Shown in pieces: positions 15,347-24,786 of a stretch of 64,000 nucleotides of DNA. The stretch is taken from assembly GCF_001427285.1 (NCBI RefSeq), contig NZ_LMFV01000023.1, positions 317,714 to 381,713 of the forward strand, given 5' to 3'. The notes under the pieces are model-generated. The model was not told where the DNA came from and did not search any database. It saw nothing but the letters and a program-made list of their open reading frames with translations. Numbering within the stretch: position 1 is the first letter of the stretch; every line of letters starts with the position of its first letter. The position numbers and the translations under genes are program-made. This stretch comes from Mesorhizobium sp. Root552 (GTDB lineage: Bacteria; Pseudomonadota; Alphaproteobacteria; Rhizobiales; Rhizobiaceae).

Positions 15347-15712
15347 TCAGCCGACCAGCTTGGCGATCTTCGAAACTTCGAAGAAGTCGAACAGGATGGC
15401 CAGCGCGACCCCACCACTGGTCAGTAGAAGGCCTGTCATGAAGATGCGGTTGGCGCGCTCGAAACGCTGCTTCTTCAGGCACTGGTGCTTGAGCAGTTCG
15501 GACAGCGCCTTGATCTGAAGCGCGATGCCGAGAAGGATCGGCAACAGCGCGAAGCCATCCTCGGGCTGCCACGGGATGGGGTTGGCGGCCCAGTGGGTGA
15601 CGAAGCCGAGCGAGAAAGCCAGCACGATTCCGACAACGGTGAGCGTGCCGTTGCGGAAAATCGTTTCGATCAGTTCATCGGGTTCGTCTGGCTGCATCTT
15701 CACACTCAACAT
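15347..15712 (-). CDS. Small hypothetical membrane protein
   Basis: About 121 aa, not recognised. Three hydrophobic segments are visible (about residues 18-38, 48-66 and 92-110), with a short basic stretch (KHQCLKKQRFERANR) between the second and third. The start is uncertain: ATG at 15712 or ATG at 15697, neither with a strong ribosome site. The frame stays open to 15907, but that extension is AT-rich and overlaps the xylBA promoter region. It ends eight bases after the convergent LysE gene. Confidence 0.55.
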   Translation of the reverse strand: MLSVKMQPDEPDELIETIFRNGTLTVVGIVLAFSLGFVTHWAANPIPWQPEDGFALLPILLGIALQIKALSELLKHQCLKKQRFERANRIFMTGLLLTSGGVALAILFDFFEVSKIAKLVG

Positions 15713-15780
15713 CGGCGCTGCACGGCTGTCAAACGCCCGTGATGACGACACATTGAAGTCTCGAAATTGCGGTTTCCAAT

Positions 15781-15805
15781 ATTTTTTACGGATATCGAAA
15801 AAAAT
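15781..15805. promoter_or_regulatory. 25-bp imperfect palindrome, operator candidate for xylBA
   Basis: ATTTTTTACG, GATAT, CGAAAAAAAT: arms match at 9 of 10 positions. It lies 124 bp upstream of xylB in an AT-rich island, and a related half-site (CGATTTTTTGATAT) follows at about 15820-15833. It is a candidate site for a xylose regulator; no xylR gene is in the window. Confidence 0.45.
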
Positions 15806-15928
15806 AGCTTCGTGCCTTGCGATTTTTTGATATGAAAGGCTGCGAGGCGGGAGGCAGCGCGCGGAACGGTCGCGCAGTCCTGGCATTGGTCCCGTATCGC
15901 TCCGCACACTGCTTTCGGGAGGAAGTCC

Positions 15929-17383
15929 ATGTATCTTGGCCTTGACCTGGGCACGTCAGGCGTGAAGGCCTTGCTGATCGATGCCGGGCAAAAGGCTGTT
16001 GGTGCCGGGCATGGCTCGCTCGACGTATCGCGGCCGCATAACGGCTGGTCCGAGCAGAACCCCGCCGACTGGATCGCCGCCTGCGAGGAAGCGATTGCCG
16101 AACTGAAGGCGGCTCACCCGAAGGAACTTGCCGCCGTCAAGGGAATTGGCCTGTCGGGCCAGATGCACGGGGCAACGCTGCTCGACGCCTCGGACAAGGT
16201 TCTAAGACCCTGCATCCTGTGGAACGATACGCGCAGCCATGCCGAGGCGGCACGGCTCGATGCGGATCCGCGTTTTCGCAAACTCACTGGCAATATCGTC
16301 TTTCCGGGCTTTACCGCGCCGAAGCTTGTGTGGGTGAAGAACAACGAGCCGGACACCTTTGCCAAGGTGGCAAAGGTTCTGTTGCCCAAGGACTACCTGC
16401 GGCTCTGGCTTGCGGGCGAGCATATGTCCGAAATGTCGGATTCGGCGGGAACCGCGTGGCTCGATGTCGGCAAGCGGCGCTGGTCGTCCGGCCTGCTGGC
16501 CGCGACGGAGTTGGACGAGAAGCATATGCCCACTCTGGTGGAAGGCACCGAACGGGCCGGCGCGCTGCGGGCCGAACTGGCTTCGAAATGGGGCATGCAG
16601 GCGGGCATCCCGATTGGCGGCGGCGCGGGTGACAACGCCGCGTCGGCCTGCGGCATGGGCACGGTGGGCGAGGGGCACGCTTTCGTGTCGCTTGGAACAT
16701 CCGGCGTGCTGTTCGCGGCGAACGCCGCTTATCTGCCCAATCCTGAAAGCGCCGTGCACACCTTCTGCCACGCTTTGCCGGATACATGGCACCAAATGGG
16801 CGTGATCCTGTCGGCGACGGATTCGCTCAACTGGCTTTGCGAGATCGCCGGCAAGGATGCCGCCGAGCTTACGAACGAGCTTGGCGACGGCTTGAAAGCG
16901 CCGACCGGCGTGACGTTTCTTCCCTATCTTTCCGGCGAGCGCACGCCGCACAACGACGCTGCCATCCGGGGTGCATTCATCGGGCTCGAACACGCATCCA
17001 GCCGCGCCGTGCTGACGCAGGCCGTGCTCGAAGGCGTGGCCTTTGCCTTCCGCGACAGCCTCGAAGCCTTGAAGAAGGCCGGCACCAAACTTGATCGCGT
17101 CACCGCCATCGGTGGCGGTTCGCGCTCGCGCTACTGGCTGAAGGCAATTGCGACGGCGCTCGGCATTCCGGTCGATGTGCCGGCGGACGGCGATTTCGGC
17201 GCGGCCTTCGGCGCGGCGCGGCTTGGCCTGATCGCTGCCACCGGAGCTGATCCGCGCGCTGTCTGCGCACCGCCTTCGACGGATGAGACCATCGAGCCCG
17301 ACATGGCGCTCACTGGCAGTTTTTCCGATGCCTACCAGCGCTATCGGGCGCTTTATCCTGCTATCAAGGGAGTTCAAGCATGA
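15929..17383 (+). CDS. xylB: Xylulokinase
   Basis: 484-aa FGGY-family sugar kinase that phosphorylates D-xylulose to xylulose-5-phosphate in the cytoplasm. The phosphate loop [16 protein letters not shown] is at the N-terminus. [13 protein letters not shown] and the C-terminal [14 protein letters not shown] adenosine-binding motif are characteristic of XylB. The length is normal. A GGGAGGAAG ribosome site precedes the ATG at 15929. Its TGA overlaps the xylA ATG (ATGA), so the two are co-translated. Confidence 0.93.
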   Translation: MYLGLDLGTSGVKALLIDAGQKAVGAGHGSLDVSRPHNGWSEQNPADWIAACEEAIAELKAAHPKELAAVKGIGLSGQMHGATLLDASDKVLRPCILWNDTRSHAEAARLDADPRFRKLTGNIVFPGFTAPKLVWVKNNEPDTFAKVAKVLLPKDYLRLWLAGEHMSEMSDSAGTAWLDVGKRRWSSGLLAATELDEKHMPTLVEGTERAGALRAELASKWGMQAGIPIGGGAGDNAASACGMGTVGEGHAFVSLGTSGVLFAANAAYLPNPESAVHTFCHALPDTWHQMGVILSATDSLNWLCEIAGKDAAELTNELGDGLKAPTGVTFLPYLSGERTPHNDAAIRGAFIGLEHASSRAVLTQAVLEGVAFAFRDSLEALKKAGTKLDRVTAIGGGSRSRYWLKAIATALGIPVDVPADGDFGAAFGAARLGLIAATGADPRAVCAPPSTDETIEPDMALTGSFSDAYQRYRALYPAIKGVQA

Positions 17384-18705
17384 GCACCGGCTTCTTCGGC
17401 GACATCAAGAAGATCAAGTATGAAGGACCGGATTCGACCAATCCGCTTGCCTATCGCTTCTACAATCCCGACGAGGTGGTCGCCGGCAAGAAGCTGGCGG
17501 ACCACCTTCGCTTTGCCATCGCCTATTGGCATTCCTTCGCCTGGCCGGGCGGCGACCCGTTCGGCGGCCAGACATTCGACAGGCCGTGGTTCCCAAAGGG
17601 GGGCGAAGATGACGACATGGAAAAGGCGCGGCTGAAAGCCGACGTCGCCTTCGAGATGTTCTCGCTCTTGGGCGCGCCCTACTACTGCTTCCACGACGCG
17701 GACGTTCGGCCCGAAGGCAGGGATTTCTCCGAGAGCGCCGCAAACCTGGACGAGATCGTCGACATTTTCGAGAAGAAGCAGAAGGAAACGGGCGTCAAGC
17801 TTCTGTGGGGAACGGCGAACCTGTTCTCCAACCGCCGCTACATGGGCGGCGCCGCCACCAATCCGGACCCGGATGTGTTTGCCTATGCGGCGGCGACGGT
17901 GAAGAAATGCATCGATGTCACCAAGCGGCTGAAGGGCGAGAACTATGTGCTGTGGGGTGGGCGCGAAGGCTATGAGACGCTGCTGAACACCGACCTGAAG
18001 CGCGAGCGCGAGCAGGCGGGCCGGTTCCTGTCCATGGTCGTGGACTACAAGCATCGCATTGGCTTCAAGGGCACGATCCTGATCGAGCCGAAGCCGCAGG
18101 AACCGACCAAGCACCAGTATGACTACGACGTGGCGACGGTGTACGGCTTCCTCAAGGATTTCGGGCTGGAGAAGGAGGTGAAGGTCAATATCGAGCAGGG
18201 CCACGCCATTCTCGCCGGGCACTCCTTCGAGCATGAGCTGGCGCTGGCCAATGCGCTTGGCATCTTCGGCTCGATCGACATGAACCGCAACGACTACCAG
18301 TCCGGCTGGGACACCGACCAGTTCCCCAACAACGTGCCGGAAATGGCGCTGGCCTATTATCAGGTCTTGTCGGGCGGCGGCTTCAAGAACGGCGGCACGA
18401 ATTTCGACGCCAAGCTGCGCCGCCAGTCGCTCGACCCCGAGGATCTTTTGATCGCCCATATCGGCGGCATGGATTGCTGCGCACGCGGCCTGAAGGCAGC
18501 GGCGCGGATGATCGAGGACAAGGCGCTGTCCGGCCCGCTGGAGGAGCGCTACGCCGGCTGGAAATCGGCCGAAGGCAAGGCGATGCTTTTGGGCAAGCGC
18601 ACGCTGGAAGAGATCGCCGAGCGCGTGGTGAAGAAGAAAATCGAGCCGCAGCCGAAGTCCGGCCGGCAGGAATATCTGGAGAATATCGTCAACCGCTACG
18701 TTTGA
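17380..18705 (+). CDS. xylA: Xylose isomerase
   Basis: 441-aa class II xylose isomerase that interconverts D-xylose and D-xylulose with two divalent metals. The active-site segment [10 protein letters not shown] places the ring-opening His at 105 and its partner Asp at 108. [15 protein letters not shown] and the later [17 protein letters not shown] carry metal ligands. The length fits the class. It overlaps xylB by four bases, and its AAGGGAG ribosome site lies in the end of xylB. The gene order is kinase then isomerase. Confidence 0.94.
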   Translation: MSTGFFGDIKKIKYEGPDSTNPLAYRFYNPDEVVAGKKLADHLRFAIAYWHSFAWPGGDPFGGQTFDRPWFPKGGEDDDMEKARLKADVAFEMFSLLGAPYYCFHDADVRPEGRDFSESAANLDEIVDIFEKKQKETGVKLLWGTANLFSNRRYMGGAATNPDPDVFAYAAATVKKCIDVTKRLKGENYVLWGGREGYETLLNTDLKREREQAGRFLSMVVDYKHRIGFKGTILIEPKPQEPTKHQYDYDVATVYGFLKDFGLEKEVKVNIEQGHAILAGHSFEHELALANALGIFGSIDMNRNDYQSGWDTDQFPNNVPEMALAYYQVLSGGGFKNGGTNFDAKLRRQSLDPEDLLIAHIGGMDCCARGLKAAARMIEDKALSGPLEERYAGWKSAEGKAMLLGKRTLEEIAERVVKKKIEPQPKSGRQEYLENIVNRYV

Positions 18706-18837
18706 CGCGAACCGGGACCGGCGGCGGCGAGAAGGAGATTTTTGCCGCTGCCGCAAAACTGCCGCTATGTCTTCACGAGCCCGTCACGGGCCGCCTCTAT
18801 ATCACTCATCAAACGAGTCGAAAGGAGGCGAAGCGAC

Positions 18838-19050
18838 ATGCAGCACGAACGTGAAATCGACGCTCTTCTGTCCAACGAAGTTTCCGACTCCATCATCGAT
18901 AGATTGATGACATTGCCGCGCCCGTCATCCGGTTCGCAATCCGGCAATGAGTGGGATCGCGCGGTTGCCAGCCGCTTCGAAGCCCAGCTTGCGCGCCGGT
19001 TGCGCACGCTGCTCGACCAGCCTGCCGAATCTCGCGACGCGGCGGCCTGA
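18838..19050 (+). CDS. Hypothetical 70-aa protein
   Basis: Small hydrophilic, probably helical protein (begins MQHEREIDALLSNEVSDSII), with no signal peptide and no Cys. I do not recognise it. A textbook AAAGGAGGCG ribosome site eight bases before the ATG at 18838, together with GC-rich third positions, supports it as a real gene. It lies 132 bp after xylA and 50 bp before the HAD gene, so it may be the end of the xyl transcript or the first gene of a pair with the phosphatase. Confidence 0.6.
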   Translation: MQHEREIDALLSNEVSDSIIDRLMTLPRPSSGSQSGNEWDRAVASRFEAQLARRLRTLLDQPAESRDAAA

Positions 19051-19100
19051 GGGCCGTCAAAAAGTTTGACGCGGAAAGGAGCCTCGGCCATCCTTTGCCG

Positions 19101-19871
19101 ATGCTGCGTGGCGTGCTTCTGGATCTTGCCGGTGTGGTCTATGATGGCGACACCTTGATACCCGGCTCTGCCGAAGCGATCGGGCGGTTGCGCGAAGCCG
19201 GGCTTTCGGTTCGCTTCATCAGCAACACGACGCGCTCGCCGCGCAAGGCGCTCGTGGCCCAGCTTGCCGGTTTCGGCATCGAGGTTTCCGACGATGAAGT
19301 GCTGACCCCTGCCGGGGCCGCCATCGCCTGGCTTCTGGAAAACGGGCGCTCGCCGCACCTTGTGGTCCATCCGAAACTGGGGCCGGAATTCGATGGGATA
19401 GAATTCGCGGGGCCGCCGGCGGTGGTCGTCGGCGATGCCGGCGAAACTTTCGACTATGCGATGCTCAACCGGGCCTTCCGGCAGTTGATGGACGGAGCGG
19501 ATTTCATTGCGCTGGCCAACAACCGCCTGTTCAAGGATCGGGACGGATTGCCCAGCATGGATGCGGGCGCCTTCGTCGCGGCGCTGGAGTTCGCCAGCGG
19601 AGCGAAGGCGACGGTGATCGGCAAGCCCGCGCCGGCATTCTTCGAAGCTGGCCTGCGCGAGATGGGTTGTGCTGCCGGCGAGGTTGCGATGGTGGGCGAC
19701 GATGCCGAAAGCGATGTCGCGGGGGCCTTGCAGGCTGGTCTCGGCGCAGCGCTTCTGGTGCGGACCGGCAAGTATCGTGCGGGCGACGAACGACGCTTCG
19801 ATCCGCCGCCGACTGCCGTGACGGCCGATCTCGCGGCGGCGGTGGAATGGCTTTTGTCCAAACGAATGTGA
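19101..19871 (+). CDS. HAD-superfamily phosphatase (HAD-IIA, LHPP-like)
   Basis: 256-aa HAD hydrolase. Motif I reads LLDLAGVVYDG, the form seen in the LHPP/TIGR01458 branch where the usual DxD has another residue in the middle. Motif II is in RFISNTTRSPR, and motifs III/IV in GKPAPAFFE and MVGDDAESDVAGA. The C2B cap fits class IIA. It is probably a cytoplasmic phosphatase of small phosphorylated compounds; the substrate is unknown. The start is ATG 19101, or TTG 19095, which is better spaced from the GGAG at 19078. It ends seven bases before the convergent regulator gene. Confidence 0.8.
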   Translation: MLRGVLLDLAGVVYDGDTLIPGSAEAIGRLREAGLSVRFISNTTRSPRKALVAQLAGFGIEVSDDEVLTPAGAAIAWLLENGRSPHLVVHPKLGPEFDGIEFAGPPAVVVGDAGETFDYAMLNRAFRQLMDGADFIALANNRLFKDRDGLPSMDAGAFVAALEFASGAKATVIGKPAPAFFEAGLREMGCAAGEVAMVGDDAESDVAGALQAGLGAALLVRTGKYRAGDERRFDPPPTAVTADLAAAVEWLLSKRM

Positions 19872-19878
19872 ACCGCTT

Positions 19879-20859
19879 CTATTTCTGCCTGAACTGCGAG
19901 GGTGCTTCGCCGAAGCTGTTGGCGAAGGCGCGCGAAAAGGTTGCGGCGGAGGAAAAGCCGGTGCGCGCGGCGATGTCCGCCATCGGCACGCGCGTGTCCA
20001 CGACCAGCCGCCGTGCTGCATTGAGGCGGAGCCTGAGGTAATAGGCGCCCGGCGTTTCACCGATCGATTTGCGGAAGATGTTTTCGAGCGTGCGCGGCGT
20101 GACGCCTGCGCGCCGGGCTACGGACGCGACCGGCAGCGGCTGGTCGACATGCTGTTCCATGAGGCGGATCGAGTGCGCAAGGCGCGGGTCGTAGCCGTCG
20201 AGGCGGCCGAGCGAGACCAGCGGCTGTGCGTCGGTCGCGGCGCGCGACTGGTCGTAGATGAACACGCTCGCCACATCGAGCGCCACCGCCATGCCGAGGC
20301 GCGAGCGGATGAGATGCAGCATCAGGTCGAAGGTGGGCGATGCACCGCCGCTGGTGAACACGGGACCGTCTATTACATAGCGGTCCGGCCGCACGTCGGT
20401 GCCGGGGAAGGCGGCGGCAAAATCCTCCATGTCCTCCCAGTGGGTAGTCGCGGCACGGCCTTCGAGCAGGCCGGCGCGGGCGACGAGCCATGTGCCTGCC
20501 TCGACGCCGCCGACCGCGCGCGCCGCGCGCGCGATGCGGCGCAGGCCGGCAAGCAGGGCGGCGGTGGCGTAATGCTGCGTGCCGAAGCCGGCGATGACGA
20601 CCACCATGTCGGTGTCGTCACTGGCGTCGAAGCGCCCGCTGACGGCGACGGGCAGGCCGCAAGTGGTGGCCGCCGGCTCGCCCGTCATCGAGACCAGCTT
20701 GAAGTCGAACAGGGTTTCGCCGGTGATGCGGTTGGCGGCGCGAAGGGGATCGATGGCTGAGGCGACGCACATGATCGACGCGCCGGAAAACACCAGCAGC
20801 GTGACCTTGAGCGGCGTATGGTCGGCACGGAAGATGGATGGTTTTTCGTTTCTTGCCAT
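19879..20859 (-). CDS. cdhR: GlxA-family AraC-type regulator, probably of carnitine catabolism (CdhR)
   Basis: 326-aa regulator. A DJ-1/PfpI-like amidotransferase-fold sensor domain spans about residues 15-185 (TLLVFSGASIMCVASAIDPL at its start), followed by an AraC helix-turn-helix domain at about 220-320 (VASVARRAGVTPRTLENIF; ADIAARTGFSSAATFSRAF). This architecture is that of CdhR, the activator of carnitine degradation, and of GbdR for betaine. It is divergent from the carnitine operon with only 72 bp between, so it very likely controls it. The effector (carnitine or butyrobetaine) is inferred. Confidence 0.82.
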   Translation of the reverse strand: MARNEKPSIFRADHTPLKVTLLVFSGASIMCVASAIDPLRAANRITGETLFDFKLVSMTGEPAATTCGLPVAVSGRFDASDDTDMVVVIAGFGTQHYATAALLAGLRRIARAARAVGGVEAGTWLVARAGLLEGRAATTHWEDMEDFAAAFPGTDVRPDRYVIDGPVFTSGGASPTFDLMLHLIRSRLGMAVALDVASVFIYDQSRAATDAQPLVSLGRLDGYDPRLAHSIRLMEQHVDQPLPVASVARRAGVTPRTLENIFRKSIGETPGAYYLRLRLNAARRLVVDTRVPMADIAARTGFSSAATFSRAFANSFGEAPSQFRQK

Positions 20860-20931
20860 TCTCTATTCGTAAAACGCAAAGCAAGCCGCCGCAAGCGGCG
20901 CGATGATGGCCAAGCTTTAGGGAGGATTGCC

Positions 20932-21849
20932 ATGCCGCTCGAGATGAATCGCGAGGTCTTCATTACCTGTGCCGTGACCGGATCGGGCGGCACGCAGGAC
21001 CGCAGCCCGCATGTGCCGCGTTCGCCGAAGCAGATTGCCGACTCGGCCATCGAGGCGGCAAAGGCGGGTGCTGCTGTGGTGCACTGCCATGTGCGCGACC
21101 CCGAGACCGGCAAGCCGCGCCGCGATGTCCATCTCTACCGCGAGGTGACCGACCGTATCCGCGCGGCGGATGTCGATGTCGTGCTGAACCTCACTGCCGG
21201 CATGGGCGGCGACATGGTGTTCGGCTCGCCGGAAAACCCTTTGCCTCTGAAGGTGCAGGGAACCGACATGGCGGGCGCTGCCGAGCGCGTCGAGCACGTG
21301 CGCCAGTGCCTTCCGGAAATCTGCACGCTGGACTGCGGCACGATGAACTTCGCCGAAGCCGACTACGTGATGACCAACACGCCCGGCATGTTGCGCGCCA
21401 TGGGTTCCATGATGACCGAGATCGGCGTGAAGCCGGAGATCGAGGCTTTCGACACCGGGCATCTGTGGTTTGCCAAGCAGCTTGTGCAGGAAGAAGTGCT
21501 GAAGCCGGATGCGCTGGTGCAGCTTTGCATGGGCGTGCCGTGGGGCGCGCCGGACGACCTCAACACCTTCATGGCCATGGTCAACAACGTGCCGAAGGAA
21601 TGGACATGGTCGGCGTTCTCGCTTGGCCGCAACCAGATGGCCTATGCCGCGGCAGCGGTGCTTGCCGGCGGCAACGTACGCGTCGGGCTGGAGGACAATC
21701 TGTGGCTGGACAAGGGTGTTCTGGCCACCAACGCGCAACTGGTGGAGCGCGCCGTCACGGTGGTTTCCAACATGGGCGCGCGGGTGATCGGGCCTGAAGA
21801 GGTGCGCAAGAAGCTGAACCTTACCAAGCGTGCGCCGCTGGCTGCCTGA
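20932..21849 (+). CDS. cdhC: Beta-keto acid cleavage enzyme (3-dehydrocarnitine cleavage)
   Basis: 305-aa BKACE-family (DUF849) Zn enzyme. Metal-binding His51 and His53 are in VVHCHVRDPETGKPRRD. It condenses a beta-keto acid with acetyl-CoA to give acetoacetate plus a new acyl-CoA. Next to a carnitine dehydrogenase the expected substrate is 3-dehydrocarnitine, giving acetoacetate and betainyl-CoA. A GGGAGGATTGCC ribosome site fixes the ATG at 20932; the longer frame from 20818 would run into the divergent regulator gene. It is the first gene of the carnitine operon. Confidence 0.82.
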   Translation: MPLEMNREVFITCAVTGSGGTQDRSPHVPRSPKQIADSAIEAAKAGAAVVHCHVRDPETGKPRRDVHLYREVTDRIRAADVDVVLNLTAGMGGDMVFGSPENPLPLKVQGTDMAGAAERVEHVRQCLPEICTLDCGTMNFAEADYVMTNTPGMLRAMGSMMTEIGVKPEIEAFDTGHLWFAKQLVQEEVLKPDALVQLCMGVPWGAPDDLNTFMAMVNNVPKEWTWSAFSLGRNQMAYAAAAVLAGGNVRVGLEDNLWLDKGVLATNAQLVERAVTVVSNMGARVIGPEEVRKKLNLTKRAPLAA

Positions 21850-21876
21850 ACGTCCAGACCACAGGGTTCCGCGAAG

Positions 21877-22506
21877 ATGGAAACTGTAAAATTCACTGCA
21901 ATGAAGGACGGCGACCGCGAGGATTACGCCTTCCTGACCGAGCATGAGATCGAGTTTGCCGCCAAGACCGGCGAGCGCTTGCTCGACGCTCTGGTGAAAC
22001 TCGATCAAGGGCTGTCCGGCTACAAGATTACCCGGCTCGGACATTCCCTGCAGGCGGCGACGCGTGCTTGGCGCGACGGCGCCGATACGGACTGGATTGC
22101 GTGCGCGCTGCTGCATGACATCGGCGACATCTACGCACCTTACAATCACGACGAGTATGCGGCCGCGATAGTGAAGCCTTTCGTGCGCGAACAATGCACG
22201 TGGGTGGTCGAGAAGCACGGTGACTTTCAACGCCTCTACTACGCGCACCACACCGGCGGAAACTCGCATGCGCGCGACAAGTTTGCCGGTCACGCCTTCT
22301 ATGACGACTGCGACCTTTTTTGCGAACGCTGGGACCAGACGAGTTTCGATCCCGACTACGACACGCTGCCGATCGAGTTCTTCGCACCGTTCGTGTTCGA
22401 AGTATTTGCACGCAAAGCCTATGACCCCAAGGTGATCCGAGCAGGCGAGCGCGTGCCGCTCGCCGATCCGGCCACAGCCAAATTGAGAAGTGGAACATCC
22501 GCATGA
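21877..22506 (+). CDS. HD-domain metalloprotein of the carnitine operon
   Basis: 209-aa HD-superfamily protein. The histidine/aspartate set is readable: His56 (RLGHSLQ), His80-Asp81 (LLHDIGD), His91 (YNHDEY), His114 (EKHGD) and His124-125, with Asp-rich DPDYD near residue 170. The 24-residue gap from first His to HD and the 23-residue gap between later His residues resemble the dinuclear-iron HD oxygenases (PhnZ, TmpB) more than phosphohydrolases. The position of the PhnZ phosphonate-binding His is Asp84 here. Its location inside the carnitine operon, overlapping the dehydrogenase gene by four bases, implies a role on a quaternary-ammonium intermediate. The reaction is unknown. Confidence 0.7.
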   Translation: METVKFTAMKDGDREDYAFLTEHEIEFAAKTGERLLDALVKLDQGLSGYKITRLGHSLQAATRAWRDGADTDWIACALLHDIGDIYAPYNHDEYAAAIVKPFVREQCTWVVEKHGDFQRLYYAHHTGGNSHARDKFAGHAFYDDCDLFCERWDQTSFDPDYDTLPIEFFAPFVFEVFARKAYDPKVIRAGERVPLADPATAKLRSGTSA

Positions 22507-23618
22507 CGACAATCATCGCCAAGGCAGCCGCGGTCGGCGGCGGGGTTATCGGCGCGGGCTGGGTCGCGCGCCTGTTGTTGAACGGTATCGATGTCGCGAT
22601 CTTCGATCCGGACCCGGAAGCCAGGCGCAAGGTCGGTGAAGTGATGAAGGGCGCGCGCCGCGCCTATAAGCAGATGCTTCCGGGCGGACTGCCGAAGGAA
22701 GGCAGGCTGACCTTCGCCAGGACCATTGCCGAGGCGGTGGCCGATGCCGATTTCATCCAGGAAAGCGTGCCGGAACGGCTCGACCTCAAGCACAAGGTGC
22801 TGGCCGAGATCGACATGCACGCGCCGGCCAACGCGATCATCGGCTCCTCCACCTCCGGCATCAAGCCGACCGACATGCAGGTGGCGATGAAGAAGCATCC
22901 CGAGCGGCTGGTGGTCGGCCATCCGTTCAACCCGGTCTATCTGTTGCCAATCGTCGAGATCGTCGGCGGCGAACAGACTTTTCCAGAGGCCATCGAGGTG
23001 GCTAAGGAAATCTATGCTTCCATCGGCATGAAGCCGGTGGTGATCCGCAAGGAGATCGAAGCCTTCGTCGGCGACCGCCTGCTGGAAGCGGCCTGGCGCG
23101 AGGCGCTGTGGCTGATCAAGGACGGCATCTGCTCGGTCGAGGAACTGGACGACATCATGCGCTACGGCTTCGGCCTGCGCTGGGCGCAGATGGGCATGTT
23201 CCAGGTCTATCGCGTCGCCGGCGGCGAGGCCGGCATGCGCCACTTCATGGCGCAGTTCGGGCCATGCCTGAAATGGCCGTGGACCAAGTTGATGGACGTG
23301 CCGGAGTTCAATGACGAACTGGTCGACCTGATCGCCAGCCAGTCGGACGACCAGTCCGGCAAATGGTCGATCCGTGAATTGGAGAAGATCCGCGACGACA
23401 ATCTGGTCGCGATCATGGAGGCGCTGTCCAAGCAGAACAAGGGCAAGGGCTGGGGCGCTGGCGCGATCCACAAGGCCTACACCAAGCAGCTTGGCGACCT
23501 GGCATCGAAGAAGAAGCCTGCCGCGTCCAAGGCTGCGGTGAAGGCCAAGGCCGCCAAGCCGGTGAAGAAGGCTGTGGCAAAGACGAAGAAGAAAGTGGCC
23601 GCGAAGAAGAAGGGCTGA
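22503..23618 (+). CDS. cdhA: L-carnitine dehydrogenase with Lys/Ala-rich C-terminal tail
   Basis: 371-aa NAD-dependent 3-hydroxyacyl-CoA dehydrogenase-like enzyme. The Rossmann motif AVGGGVIGAGWVARLL is at the N-terminus and the catalytic region includes VVGHPFNPVYLLPIVEIV. It oxidises L-carnitine to 3-dehydrocarnitine. The core is about 335 aa, near the length of Pseudomonas CdhA. Residues 336-371 form an extra tail with 16 Lys in 36 residues plus Ala, Val and Pro and no acidic residue, like a histone-H1 tail. Many rhizobial homologues instead carry a fused thioesterase domain, absent here. ATGA overlap with the HD gene. Confidence 0.85.
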   Translation: MTTIIAKAAAVGGGVIGAGWVARLLLNGIDVAIFDPDPEARRKVGEVMKGARRAYKQMLPGGLPKEGRLTFARTIAEAVADADFIQESVPERLDLKHKVLAEIDMHAPANAIIGSSTSGIKPTDMQVAMKKHPERLVVGHPFNPVYLLPIVEIVGGEQTFPEAIEVAKEIYASIGMKPVVIRKEIEAFVGDRLLEAAWREALWLIKDGICSVEELDDIMRYGFGLRWAQMGMFQVYRVAGGEAGMRHFMAQFGPCLKWPWTKLMDVPEFNDELVDLIASQSDDQSGKWSIRELEKIRDDNLVAIMEALSKQNKGKGWGAGAIHKAYTKQLGDLASKKKPAASKAAVKAKAAKPVKKAVAKTKKKVAAKKKG

Positions 23619-23622
23619 GGCG

Positions 23623-24786
23623 ATGGATTTCGGTCTTTCGGAAGAACAGCAACTGATCGTCGACACGACGCGCGCCTTTGTCGAGAACGAGCTTTATCCG
23701 CATGAGCAGCAGGTGGAGCGCAGCGGCCACCTGCCGCTGGAACTGATCAAGGAGATACAGGCCAAGGCAATTGCCGCCGGTCTCTATGCCGCCAACATGC
23801 CGGCCGAGGTCGGCGGCGCGGGTCTCGATACGCTGACCTGGCTGCTTTACGAGAAGGAGTTGGGCCGCGCCAACTACGCGCTGCACTGGACCTGCGTGGC
23901 GCGCCCGTCAAACATCCTGCTCGCCGGCACCGACGAGCAGAAGGAAAAATATCTCTATCCCTGCATTCGCGGCGAGAAGTGGGACTGCCTTGCGATGACC
24001 GAGCCGGGCGCGGGCTCCGACCTGCGCGGCATGAAGGCGAGCGCGGTGCAGGATGGCGACGACTGGGTGCTGAACGGCACCAAGCACTTCATCAGCCATG
24101 CCGACCTTGCCGACTTCGCCATCTGCTTCATGGCCTCGGGCGAAGAGGAAACGCCGCGCGGCAAGCGCAAGAAGATCACCGCCTTCTTTGTTGACAAGGG
24201 CACCAAGGGCTTTGCGGTGCGCGACGGCTATCGCAATGTGTCGCATCGCGGCTACACCAACGCCATCCTCGAATTTGACGATTGCCGTCTGCCGAAGGAG
24301 CAGGTGCTGGGCGAAGTCCACAAGGGCTTCGAGGTGGCGAATTCGTGGCTCGGCGCGACGCGCCTGCAAGTTGCCTCGACCTGCCTTGGCCGGGCCGAGC
24401 GCGCCTTGCAGCACTCGATCGAATATGCCGCCCAGCGCCAGCAATTCGGCCAGCAGATCGGCAAGTTCCAGGGCGTATCGTTCAAGCTTGCAGACATGGC
24501 GCTGGAACTGAAGGCGGCCGAATTGCTGACCCGCGAGGCCGGCTGGAAATACGACCAGGGCACGGTCACCGACGAGGACATGGCGATGGCCAAGCTGAAG
24601 GCGACCGAGGTTCTGGCGTTCATTGCCGACGAGGCGATCCAGATCCACGGCGGCATGGGCCTGATGGATGACCTGCCGCTGGAACGCATCTGGCGCGATG
24701 CGCGCGTCGAGCGCATCTGGGAAGGAACGAGCGAAATCCAGCGGCATATTATTTCAAGGGCGCTGCTGAGGGCGGTTGGCGGATGA
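23623..24786 (+). CDS. Acyl-CoA dehydrogenase, probably gamma-butyrobetainyl-CoA dehydrogenase
   Basis: 387-aa FAD-dependent acyl-CoA dehydrogenase of normal length. The flavin/substrate signature LAMTEPGAGSDLRG is present. The catalytic base is probably Glu367 in WEGTSEIQRHI. QIHGGMGLMDDLPLERIWRDAR is the C-terminal family signature. In this operon it should form crotonobetainyl-CoA from gamma-butyrobetainyl-CoA, the step attributed to BcoC in Agrobacterium. Four bases separate it from the carnitine dehydrogenase, and its stop overlaps the ligase start (ATGATGG). Confidence 0.85.
   Translation: MDFGLSEEQQLIVDTTRAFVENELYPHEQQVERSGHLPLELIKEIQAKAIAAGLYAANMPAEVGGAGLDTLTWLLYEKELGRANYALHWTCVARPSNILLAGTDEQKEKYLYPCIRGEKWDCLAMTEPGAGSDLRGMKASAVQDGDDWVLNGTKHFISHADLADFAICFMASGEEETPRGKRKKITAFFVDKGTKGFAVRDGYRNVSHRGYTNAILEFDDCRLPKEQVLGEVHKGFEVANSWLGATRLQVASTCLGRAERALQHSIEYAAQRQQFGQQIGKFQGVSFKLADMALELKAAELLTREAGWKYDQGTVTDEDMAMAKLKATEVLAFIADEAIQIHGGMGLMDDLPLERIWRDARVERIWEGTSEIQRHIISRALLRAVGG

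Noticed and set aside
20885..20900. GC-rich hairpin (GCCGC/GCGGC) in the cdhR-cdhC gap as an operator
   Set aside because: Short and purely GC, expected by chance here; AraC-type regulators usually bind direct repeats.
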